From: Streptomyces gardneri
Lineage (GTDB): Bacteria > Actinomycetota > Actinomycetes > Streptomycetales > Streptomycetaceae
DNA: 64,000 nucleotides
NCBI RefSeq assembly: GCF_006539185.1
Contig: NZ_BJMN01000010.1
Span: 268,927 to 332,926 of the forward strand
Reading direction: 5' to 3'
The position numbers were made by a program, and so were the translations under genes. Positions 1 to 9,209 of this stretch are shown in pieces; the first letter of the stretch is position 1; every line of letters begins with the position of its first letter. Under the pieces are notes generated by a model, which was given only the letters and a program-made list of their open reading frames with translations, searched no databases and was not told the origin of the DNA.

Positions 1-873
<873 letters not shown>

Positions 874-884
<11 letters not shown>

Positions 885-2121
885 GACGACCAGCGGCGAC
901 CGGGCCGACCGGCGCGCGCTGATCCTGGTGGAGAACCTGTCGGTGCCGTTCGACCGGCGGGTGTGGCAGGAGTGCACGACGCTGCGCGACGCGGGCTGGG
1001 AGGTGCACGTCATCTGCCCGCAGGGAAGCAAGCGGGACACGGAGCCGGAGGCCGTGATCGACGGGGTGCGGATCCACCGCTACCCGCTGCGCGCGGCCAC
1101 CGGAGGGCCGGCCGGCTATCTGCGGGAGTACGGATCGGCGTTGTGGCACACCTTCCGGCTGGCCCGCAGGATCGGCCCGGTCGACGTGGTCCACGCCTGC
1201 AATCCGCCGGACCTTCTGTTCCTGCAGGCACGGTGGCTGAAGCGGCAGGGAGCGCGGTTCGTCTTCGACCAGCACGACCTGGTGCCCGAGCTGTACCTCT
1301 CCCGCTTCGACCGCGGCGAGGACCTGCTCTACCGCGCCGTGTGCGCGCTGGAACGGATGACCTACCGGGCCGCGGACGTCGTGCTCGCCACGAACGAGAG
1401 CTACCGGGACGTCGCGGTGCGCCGTGGCGGCCGTCGGCCGGAGGACGTGTTCGTGGTGCGCAGCGCGCCCGACACCGACCGCTTCCACCCCGTACCGCCG
1501 GAGCCGGAGCTGAAGCGCGGCAAGCCCCATCTGCTGTGCTACCTCGGTGTCATGGGCCCGCAGGACGGCGTCGACTACGCCCTGCGTGCCCTCGCGAAGC
1601 TGCGCGACGAGGTCGGACGGAGCGACTGGCACGCGGTGTTCGTCGGCGGTGGCGACACCTTCGACGCGATGGTGGAGCTGTCCCGGCGGCTCGGGCTCTC
1701 GGAGCAGGTGCAGTTCACCGGACGCGTACCGGACGCCGATCTGGCGCGCTACCTGTCCACCGCGGACGTGTGCCTCTCCCCCGACCCGCGCAATCCGCTC
1801 AACGACGTGTCGACCATGAACAAGGTCCTGGAATACATGGTGATGGGCCGGCCGATCGTCTCGTTCGACCTCCGGGAGGCGCGCGTCTCCGCCGGTGACG
1901 CCGCCCTCTACGCCCCCGCGAACGACGAGGGCGAGTTCGCCGGGCTCATCGCGCGGCTGCTCGACGATCCGGAGGAGCGGGCCCGGATGGGCAAGATCGG
2001 CCAGGAGCGGATCAACGGAGCTCTCTCCTGGCGGAACTCCCAGCGATCGCTGCTCGCCGCCTACACCGCCGCGGTGTCGGTGGGCGACACGGACCGCGCG
2101 GGGAAGAGGCCGCACCGTTGA
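874..2121 (+). CDS. Glycosyltransferase family 4 protein
   Basis: A 415-residue GT-B glycosyltransferase that probably adds one sugar to the lipid-linked repeat unit at the inner face of the membrane. The N-terminus has the ENLSVPFDRRVWQE signature of actinobacterial GT4 enzymes, and the C-terminal donor domain carries LSPDPRNPLNDVSTMNKVLEYM and a GRPIVSFD segment. The TTG at 874 is taken as the start. It overlaps the preceding gene, and the next in-frame candidate (GTG at 928) would remove the first beta-strand. The ribosome site is weak, so translational coupling is likely. Donor and acceptor sugars cannot be read from the sequence. Confidence 0.88.
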
Positions 2122-3518
2122 GCGATGACACGATACGCCTGGTCACGATCGGGCGGATTGTCCGTCGGCGCCGGCGGCTTCTCACCCTTCTCGTCGTGGT
2201 GGGAGCGCTCGTGGGCTACGGCACCTCCATGCTGCTTCCGCCGCGCTACACGACCTCTGCGTCGGTACTGCTGCCGGGGGCGTGGGAGGAGCGCGAGCTG
2301 CGGACCCAGGCGGAGATCGCGACCAGTTCGGTGGTCATCGACCGGGTGGCCGCCGCCCTGGGGCGGCCCAAAGTCAGCGGCGTCGAGCTGCGCGAGCGGG
2401 TGACCGCCGAGGTCGCCGACGGGAACATCATCACGGTCTCGGGCACGGCCGACACCCCGGAGCAGGCGCAGCGACTCGCCGACCGGGTGGCCCAGGAGTT
2501 CGTCACGTTCGCCGCCCAGATCCTGGGCAGCGACACCGACCCCGACGCGGCGGCGCGGCAGGAGGCGCTGCGGCAGTTGGTGGTACAGACGAACCGCCGC
2601 ATCACGGAGCTGGCCGACGCGGCCGATCCGGGGCGGACCGTGGAGAGCGTGCAGACCCGCACCGACCTCGAGAAGCTGCGCACCGCGCTGCGGGAGGCCG
2701 TCGACAGGCTGGACCAGGCCGACCCGGCCTCCGACAGGGCCGTCAAGGCCGACATGGTCGTCATGGGTCCGGCGGCCCGGCCGGCCGGCGAGGCACCGCC
2801 GACGAGGACGCAGCTCATCGTCGGCGGGGCGCTGCTGTTCCTTCTGGTCGCGGTCGTGGGCCATCTCGTCGCGGCACGGATGAGCCGCCGGCTGCGCACC
2901 GAGCCGGAGATCGCGGCGGCGCTGGGCTCGACGCTCCTCGGCACCGTCGACGTACCCGCCGGACGGCCCGCGCACCGGCCGGCGGGCCGTGGCCCGCGGG
3001 CCCTGGCCCGCCGGCTGCTCGGTGTCGACGTCCGGTGGGACCTGCCGGCCCCCCGGAAGTCCGGCGACGAGGCGAGCCGGCAGACCCGCTACCGGCGGGT
3101 GTGCGCCCGCCTCCGGGACCGGCTGCCGGCCTCCCGGCTGCTGGTCGTCGTCCCGGACGGCGACGAGATCGCCCGGCTGGCCGCCGAGCGGCTCGCCGCC
3201 GAGGCCGCGAGCGACCCCTCCCCCGGCGAATCGAGCACGGGATACCCCACGCTGCGCGTGGTGGAGGTCCCGGTGTCCCAGCCGATGCTGCCGGACCGCG
3301 CCGAGGAGTTCGGCGCCCTGGTCGTGCTCAGCGCGGGCAGCTGGACGGCGGGGGAGCTCGCCGGCATCGCCGAGGCGTGCGCGGACTCCGGCCACGAGGT
3401 CGTCGGCGTCGTGCTCGCCGGCACGGTCCTGGCCGGTCCGACGCGAACCGCCGGCCGTTCTCGGCCTGCCGCGCCGGCGCTCCCGACGGCCGACGACGCG
3501 ACGGGAGTACCCGGGTGA
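2118..3518 (+). CDS. Wzz-type polysaccharide co-polymerase with degenerate C-terminal ATPase-like domain
   Basis: A 466-residue inner-membrane protein likely to control polysaccharide chain length or export. A first membrane segment (about residues 20-40, LLTLLVVVGALVGYG) is followed by the extracytoplasmic Wzz region with PPRYTTSASVLLPG, then a second membrane segment near residue 235 (LLFLLVAVVGHLVA). The cytoplasmic tail resembles a BY-kinase fold (RLLVVVPDGDEIARLAAERL, then VVLSAGSW and VVGVVLAG) but has no Walker A GK[ST] signature. The TTG start at 2118 overlaps the previous stop by 4 bases. The 3' end overlaps the next gene by 4 bases, and that gene encodes a second protein of the same design. 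Confidence 0.8.
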   Translation: MSDDTIRLVTIGRIVRRRRRLLTLLVVVGALVGYGTSMLLPPRYTTSASVLLPGAWEERELRTQAEIATSSVVIDRVAAALGRPKVSGVELRERVTAEVADGNIITVSGTADTPEQAQRLADRVAQEFVTFAAQILGSDTDPDAAARQEALRQLVVQTNRRITELADAADPGRTVESVQTRTDLEKLRTALREAVDRLDQADPASDRAVKADMVVMGPAARPAGEAPPTRTQLIVGGALLFLLVAVVGHLVAARMSRRLRTEPEIAAALGSTLLGTVDVPAGRPAHRPAGRGPRALARRLLGVDVRWDLPAPRKSGDEASRQTRYRRVCARLRDRLPASRLLVVVPDGDEIARLAAERLAAEAASDPSPGESSTGYPTLRVVEVPVSQPMLPDRAEEFGALVVLSAGSWTAGELAGIAEACADSGHEVVGVVLAGTVLAGPTRTAGRSRPAAPALPTADDATGVPG

Positions 3519-5068
3519 CGACACGTACGACAGCGGAGCAGCCGGCCGCCGCTCCGCTCCTCGACCTGCACGCGCTGGTGGTGGCGGTGCGCAGACGGCG
3601 CCGCGTCTGGTACTCCCTGGCGCTCCTCGGGCTGCTCCTCGGGACCGCGGTCGCGGTGCTGCTGCCGCCGCCGCCGACCGCGGTGACCAAGGTGCTGGTC
3701 GCGCATCAGGAGGACCAGCCGAACGACCCCGGAACGCTCATCCGCACCGATGTCGCGCTGCTGCAGACCACGCGGATCGCCGGTGAGGCCCTGCGGTCCC
3801 TCGGGTCCCCGGTGAAGCCCGAGGACTTCATGCGGGACTACACGGGTGCCGGCCTGACCAACAACCTGCTGCAGATCGAGGTGACGGGGGACACCGACGC
3901 GGAGGCGACGGCCCGCGCCAAGGCGCTGGCCGACGTGTTCGTCGCGGACCATGTGCGGCGGATAAGGGAAGTCGCGGACGCCGAGTCCAAGGCCCTGCTC
4001 GACCAGCGCGACCGCATGCGGGACGAACTGGCCGAGGTCAACAGGTCGATCGGGGACGGATCGCCGGGGAGCGGACCCAAGGCCTCGGCGGACAGGGAGT
4101 CGCTCTTCGCCCGCCGGGCCGAACTCACCTCGCGGATCAGCGACTTCGACCAGCGCGCCGCCGAGGCACGCATGGGGACGCCCCGACTCCTCGCCGGCAC
4201 ACAGATCGTGGACGCCCCGCGCGTGGTGCGGCACTCGCTGCCCAGGACCGCCGCCACCGACGCCGCGATCGGGCTCGCTCTCGGGCTCGTCCTCGGCCTC
4301 GCGGTGTCCGCGGTCGGCGCGGTGGTGGCGGACCGCCCCGTGCTGCGCCGGGAGATCGCGGCGAACCTCGGCGCCTCGGTCGTCGCGGAGCTGCCCCGCC
4401 GGTCGGCCGTGCCGTGGCAGCGCCGTCGAGTCCGGGCGGCACGCGAACGGCTCACCACGTCCCTGGCCCGTACCGTGCGCGGCTCCGGGGAAGCGGTGTC
4501 GCTGCTGGAACTGGGCTGTGCGCGCAGCGCGGGCGCGATCGCGCTGGACCTTGCCGGGGCGCTCGCTGCGGACGGGCCGGTGGTCGTCGTCGACGGTCTG
4601 CCCGGCGGGCGGCTCGCCGACCGGCGGCCGAAGCCGGGAGACCCGACCGTGGTCAGCGGCGAGCGCGCCGCGGCCGTGCCCCGTCAGGAACGGCTGGTCG
4701 GCGTCGGCTCGGTGGCGCCCGGCACGGCGTGGACCGACCTCCGGTACCTCGGCACCCGGACCGTGCTCGTCGTACGGGCCGGGCACGGCAGCGCCGCGTG
4801 GCTGCACACCGTGGCGCGGCAGCTCGCGGACCAGCACATTCCGGTGATCGGTGTGGTGCTGATCGACCCGGATCCGCGTGACCGGACCGACGGCACCCTG
4901 TGGGACGGGCCGTTCACCGCACTGCGCGGGAGGAACGAGGTGCTCGCCCGGCGGAACGGTGGGGGTACCTCCCACGCCGTTCAGGCAGTGGGGGCGGGCG
5001 GACAACGGGCGGAGCGGCTGCCGATGTGGGCGGCTCGGGTCCCCGACAGCGATCAGGAGGCGCAGTAA
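3515..5068 (+). CDS. Second Wzz-type co-polymerase with P-loop-less kinase-like tail
   Basis: A 517-residue protein built like its upstream neighbour: cytoplasmic N-terminus, membrane segment (YSLALLGLLLGTAVAVLLPP, about residues 30-50), coiled extracytoplasmic region with KALLDQRDRMRDELAEVN, second membrane segment (AIGLALGLVLGLAVSAVGAVV), then a tail laid out like tyrosine-kinase ATPase domains (LAGALAADGPVVVVDG). The place where Walker A should sit reads CARSAGAIALD, without GK[ST], so kinase activity is unlikely. The GTG at 3515 forms a GTGA junction with the previous stop. Two successive Wzz-like genes suggest a heteromeric export or length-control complex. Confidence 0.8.
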   Translation: MTTRTTAEQPAAAPLLDLHALVVAVRRRRRVWYSLALLGLLLGTAVAVLLPPPPTAVTKVLVAHQEDQPNDPGTLIRTDVALLQTTRIAGEALRSLGSPVKPEDFMRDYTGAGLTNNLLQIEVTGDTDAEATARAKALADVFVADHVRRIREVADAESKALLDQRDRMRDELAEVNRSIGDGSPGSGPKASADRESLFARRAELTSRISDFDQRAAEARMGTPRLLAGTQIVDAPRVVRHSLPRTAATDAAIGLALGLVLGLAVSAVGAVVADRPVLRREIAANLGASVVAELPRRSAVPWQRRRVRAARERLTTSLARTVRGSGEAVSLLELGCARSAGAIALDLAGALAADGPVVVVDGLPGGRLADRRPKPGDPTVVSGERAAAVPRQERLVGVGSVAPGTAWTDLRYLGTRTVLVVRAGHGSAAWLHTVARQLADQHIPVIGVVLIDPDPRDRTDGTLWDGPFTALRGRNEVLARRNGGGTSHAVQAVGAGGQRAERLPMWAARVPDSDQEAQ

Positions 5069-5071
5069 CAC

Positions 5072-7006
5072 ATGTGTGGCATCGCGGGTACCTACCGATG
5101 GCCGGACGGGAAGGTCGTGACCGACCGGCTCACCGACACGCTCGCCCACCGCGGTCCGGACGGGGCCGGCCGGTACGGTCACCCCGTCGGTGGCGGCGAA
5201 GTGCACCTCGGGCACCGCCGGCTGTCCGTCGTCGACCTCACCGAGACCGGCGCCCAGCCGATGGTCTCGGACGGCCTCGTCCTGACGTACAACGGCGAGC
5301 TGTTCAACGCGCCCGACCTGCGTGCCGAGCTGGCGGCGCACGGGGTGCGCTTCCGCGGTACGTCCGACACCGAGGTGCTCCTCGAGGCCTGGCGGCGCTG
5401 GGGCACGGACTGTCTGCCCCGGCTGCGCGGCATGTTCGCGTTCGGGATCTTCGACGAGCGGACCGGTGAGCTGGTGCTCGTCCGCGACCAGCTCGGCATC
5501 AAGCCGCTGTTCCTGCTCCGGCGCGGCGAGGGTCTGGTCTTCGCCTCCGAGCTGAAGGCGCTCGCCGCCGTGACCGGCGGATCGCTGGAGGTGGACCACG
5601 CGGCGCTGGTGGCCTCGCTCCTCTACTACTGGGTGCCGGACTCGCGGTGCGCGTTCCGCGAGGCGGAGAAGCTGCCCCCGGGCAGCTGGCTCCGGTGCCG
5701 GCCCGACGGGCGGACGGAGCGCGGCCGGTTCTGGAACCTGAAGGACGTCGCGAACGAGGGCCGGGAGCGGGCCCTGGCCGGCGAGCGCCCGGACCTGGCC
5801 GCGATCGTCGAGGACTCGACCCGGCGGCACCTGCTCTCCGACGCGCCCGTGGCGACCTTCCTCTCCGGTGGTCTCGACTCCAGCTACTTGACCGCGCTGG
5901 CCGCCCGCGAGCGGCCCGGGATCTCCGCCTACACGATCGGGTTCCGCGCGGAGGACGCCAAGTTCGAGGCGATGCCGGACGACCTGCGCTACGCCCGGCA
6001 GGTGGCCGAGCGGTTCGGCGTGAACCTCCACGAGATCGAGATCGCGCCGAACGTGCTCGACCTGCTGCCCCGGATGACGTACCACCTGGACGAGCCGATC
6101 GGCGACCCCGCCGCGATCAACACCTTCCTGATCTGCTCGGCCGCCCGGGAGGCCGGGGTCAAGGTGCTGCTCTCGGGGATGGGTGCCGACGAGCTGTTCG
6201 CCGGCTACCGCAAGCACCTGGCCAATGTGATCGCGCTGCGCTACCAGCGCGTCCCCCGGCCGCTGCGGCGCGGCCTGGCCGGCGCCGTGGACCGGCTGCC
6301 GGTCGCGTCGGCCCGCCGAGGGTACCGGTCGGTGCGCTTCGCGAAGCGGTTCCTCTCCTTCGCCGATCTGCCGGAGGAGACCGCGTTCCGGCGCAGCTAC
6401 ACCATGTACGACCGGGGCGAGCTGCTCGACCTGATCGATCCCGACCTGGCCGGGACCGTCGATGACGTGCTGACCGAGCACGCGGACGTCTACGAGGACA
6501 ACGACCTCGACGACTTCGTCAACCGCATGTGCCTGGGCGACGCGCGGATGTTCCTGCCGGGCCTGAACCTCGCGTACACGGACCGGTCGAGCATGGCCGC
6601 GTCGACCGAGGTGCGCGTGCCGTACGTGGACGTCGAGGTGGTCAAGGCGGCGTTCGCCGTGCCCGGTGACCGCAAGATCGTCGGACGGCAGGGCAAGGCC
6701 GTCCTCAAGGAGGCGGCCGCCTCGGTCCTGCCCCGGGAGATCGTGTACCGGCCCAAGGGCCTCTTCAGCGCCCCGCTGCGCGCCTGGATGAGCCGGGATC
6801 TGGCACCGCTGGTGCGCGAGGTGGTGAACGAGGGCGAGCTCGTCCGCTCCGGGCTCCTGCGCCGCGACGCGCTGGCGCGCATGGTCGCCGAGGACGCCGC
6901 CGGGCAACGGGACTTCTCCAAGCATCTCTGGCATGTGCTGACGCTCGAGTACTGGTATCGCGGCGCGACCTCCGGGTCCGGCCAGAACTCCTCCCTGACC
7001 GCGTAG
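5072..7006 (+). CDS. asnB: Asparagine synthase (glutamine-hydrolysing) family protein
   Basis: A 644-residue class II amidotransferase. The start MCGIAG leaves Cys2 as the N-terminal nucleophile for glutamine hydrolysis, and the synthetase half has the PPi-loop SGGLDSS at about residues 265-271. The length and both domains match AsnB-type enzymes. Many such genes lie in polysaccharide clusters, where they are thought to amidate a uronic or amino acid substituent rather than make free asparagine. The dehydrogenase at 1-884 would supply a uronate, so carboxyl amidation of the polymer is a reasonable inference. It starts 3 bases after the previous stop, preceded by AGGAGG-like bases. Confidence 0.88.
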   Translation: MCGIAGTYRWPDGKVVTDRLTDTLAHRGPDGAGRYGHPVGGGEVHLGHRRLSVVDLTETGAQPMVSDGLVLTYNGELFNAPDLRAELAAHGVRFRGTSDTEVLLEAWRRWGTDCLPRLRGMFAFGIFDERTGELVLVRDQLGIKPLFLLRRGEGLVFASELKALAAVTGGSLEVDHAALVASLLYYWVPDSRCAFREAEKLPPGSWLRCRPDGRTERGRFWNLKDVANEGRERALAGERPDLAAIVEDSTRRHLLSDAPVATFLSGGLDSSYLTALAARERPGISAYTIGFRAEDAKFEAMPDDLRYARQVAERFGVNLHEIEIAPNVLDLLPRMTYHLDEPIGDPAAINTFLICSAAREAGVKVLLSGMGADELFAGYRKHLANVIALRYQRVPRPLRRGLAGAVDRLPVASARRGYRSVRFAKRFLSFADLPEETAFRRSYTMYDRGELLDLIDPDLAGTVDDVLTEHADVYEDNDLDDFVNRMCLGDARMFLPGLNLAYTDRSSMAASTEVRVPYVDVEVVKAAFAVPGDRKIVGRQGKAVLKEAAASVLPREIVYRPKGLFSAPLRAWMSRDLAPLVREVVNEGELVRSGLLRRDALARMVAEDAAGQRDFSKHLWHVLTLEYWYRGATSGSGQNSSLTA

Positions 7007-7022
7007 AGACAAGAGGACTTCG

Positions 7023-9209
7023 GTGAAACAGGTCGTACAGAACTACAAGAGCGGCGAACTGACGGTGCTCGACGTGCCGGTGCCGGGGTGCAAGCCGGGC
7101 GGTGTGCTCGTCCGCAGCGCGTTCTCGCTGATATCCACCGGTACCGAGCTCATGAAGGTGTCCGAGGCCGGCATGTCGATGCTGGGCAAGGCCCGCTCCC
7201 GGCCGGACCAGGTGGCCAAGGTCATGCAGAGCGTGGCCACCAACGGGCTGCCCGCCACCTACAGCAAGGTGATGGGCAAGCTGGACTCCTACACGCCGCT
7301 CGGCTACTCGCTGTGCGGGGTGGTCGAGCAGGTCGGCAGCGGGATCGACGACGTGAAGGTCGGCGACCTGGTGGCCTGCGCCGGCAACGAGCACGCGCTG
7401 CACGCCGAGCTGAACTGGGTGCCGAAGAACCTCTACTCCCGGGTGCCGGACGGCCTCGAAGCGCGGCACGCGGCCTTCGGCACCGTCGGCTCGATCGCCA
7501 TGCAGGGCGTCCGCCAGGGCGAGCCGCAGCTCGGCGAGGTGGCGCTGGTCATCGGCCTCGGGCTGATCGGGCAGCTGGTGGTGCAGCTCCTCGCCGCCTC
7601 GGGGGTCCGCGTCGTCGGGGTCGACCCCGATCCGGCGCGCTGCGAGCTCGCCGAGCGCCTGGGTGCCGAGGCCTGCGGCGATCCCGAGTCGGCGGCCGTC
7701 GAAGCCGCCGTCGCCGAGCTCACCGGCGGTCACGGCGTGGACCAGGTGTACCTGGCCGCCGGCGGCGCCAGCAACCAGCCCGTCGAGCTGGCCGCCCGGC
7801 TGGCCCGGGACCGCGGCCGGGTCGTCGACATCGGCAAGTGCCGCCTGGACCTGCCGTGGAACGCGTACTACGAGAAGGAGCTCGACGTCCGGTTCTCGCG
7901 CTCGTACGGCCCCGGGCGCTACGACCCGGCGTACGAACTCGAAGGGCGGGACTACCCGATCGGGTACGTGCGCTGGACCGAGCGCCGCAATCTGGCGTGC
8001 TTCCTCGATCTCCTCTCGCGCGGCAGCGTCGACGTGGAGCCGCTGATCTCCCACATCGCCGACTTCGACGACGCCGTCGAGACCTACCGGCGTCTGAAGG
8101 ACGGCGACCTGAAGGCCGTGGCCGTGCTCTTCCGTTACCCCGGAGGGGACGCGGGGGAAGCGGTGGCTCCGGCGGTGGCCGTGCCCACGGTGAAGCGGAC
8201 AGGCGGCGCCACGTCCACCCAGGCCCGGGCCGCCGGGAAGCCGGTGCGGCTGGCGTTCGTCGGCGCCGGCAACTACGCGACGTCGATGCTCCTGCCGCAC
8301 CTGGCGGGGCGCGAAGGCGTCGAGCTGTCGACCGTCGTCACCACGACGGCGCTGTCCGCGGCCAACGCGCAGCGGAAGTTCGGCTTCACCGAGGCGACCA
8401 CCGATCTCGACGCGGTGCTCGACGACCGGTCCATCGACGCGGTGTTCGTGGTCACCCGCCACAGCTCGCACGCCGAGCTGACCCAGCGGGCGCTGCTCGC
8501 GGGCAAGGCGGTGTTCGTGGAGAAGCCGCTGGCGCTCACCGAGGACGAGCTGGCCGGCGTGCTCGCGGCGGTGGAGAAGTCCGGCAACGACCGGCTGCAG
8601 GTCGGTTTCAACCGTCGGTTCGCGCCCCTGTTGCAGGAGGCCAGGCAGCGGTTCGGCGCCCGGACCGGTCCGGCGAGCCTCCGCTACCTGGTCAACGCGG
8701 GCCGGCTCCAGCACGGCAGCTGGTACCTCCAGCAGGGCACCGAGGGCTCGCGCTTCGCCGGCGAGGGCGGCCACTTCATCGACACGGCGAGCTGGCTCCT
8801 GGGGGCCGACCCGGTCTCGGTGTACGCGGTCGCCACGGCCGGCGCCGACGACCTGCAGGTCGTGCTGCGCTACCCGGACGGGTCCACCGCCACCATCAGC
8901 TACGTCACGACCGGTGCGCCCGGCTTCCCCAAGGAGACGCTGGACCTCGTCGCCGACGGGAAGGTGCTGCGGCTCGACGACTTCGTCCGTGCCTCGGTCC
9001 ACGGCGGCAAGCGCTGGGTCAGTTCGCGGCTGCCGAAGGCCCGGGACAAGGGCCAGAACGCGGAGCTGGCCGCGTTCGTCAAGGCCGTGCGGACCGGCGG
9101 GCCGATGCCGGTGCCGCTGGAGTCGCTCGTCGCCACCACGGCGGCCACCCTCGCCGTGCCGGCGGGCCTGGCCGCCGGTGTGCCGGTGACCCTGGCGGGG
9201 GCTCGATGA
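7023..9209 (+). CDS. Fused zinc-type alcohol dehydrogenase / Gfo-Idh-MocA oxidoreductase
   Basis: A 728-residue two-domain enzyme. Residues 1-375 are a medium-chain dehydrogenase (LGYSLCGVVEQVGSG, then the nucleotide motif VIGLGLIGQL). Residues 400-728 are a Gfo/Idh/MocA oxidoreductase with its own Rossmann motif VGAGNYA and the EKPLALTEDEL segment. This fusion is a known arrangement in polysaccharide loci and usually sits beside a heparinase II/III gene, as here. It probably oxidises or epimerises a sugar nucleotide, but the substrate is not established. The linker (about 376-398) is rich in Ala, Val and Pro. The gene joins the next through an ATGA overlap. Confidence 0.88.
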   Translation: MKQVVQNYKSGELTVLDVPVPGCKPGGVLVRSAFSLISTGTELMKVSEAGMSMLGKARSRPDQVAKVMQSVATNGLPATYSKVMGKLDSYTPLGYSLCGVVEQVGSGIDDVKVGDLVACAGNEHALHAELNWVPKNLYSRVPDGLEARHAAFGTVGSIAMQGVRQGEPQLGEVALVIGLGLIGQLVVQLLAASGVRVVGVDPDPARCELAERLGAEACGDPESAAVEAAVAELTGGHGVDQVYLAAGGASNQPVELAARLARDRGRVVDIGKCRLDLPWNAYYEKELDVRFSRSYGPGRYDPAYELEGRDYPIGYVRWTERRNLACFLDLLSRGSVDVEPLISHIADFDDAVETYRRLKDGDLKAVAVLFRYPGGDAGEAVAPAVAVPTVKRTGGATSTQARAAGKPVRLAFVGAGNYATSMLLPHLAGREGVELSTVVTTTALSAANAQRKFGFTEATTDLDAVLDDRSIDAVFVVTRHSSHAELTQRALLAGKAVFVEKPLALTEDELAGVLAAVEKSGNDRLQVGFNRRFAPLLQEARQRFGARTGPASLRYLVNAGRLQHGSWYLQQGTEGSRFAGEGGHFIDTASWLLGADPVSVYAVATAGADDLQVVLRYPDGSTATISYVTTGAPGFPKETLDLVADGKVLRLDDFVRASVHGGKRWVSSRLPKARDKGQNAELAAFVKAVRTGGPMPVPLESLVATTAATLAVPAGLAAGVPVTLAGAR

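Noticed and set aside
3089..7012. A 1307-residue open frame on the minus strand opposite the Wzz-like and AsnB genes
   Set aside because: It follows from the GC codon bias of the real genes. It has no recognisable domain, is rich in Arg, Gly, His and Pro, and conflicts with well-supported + genes.
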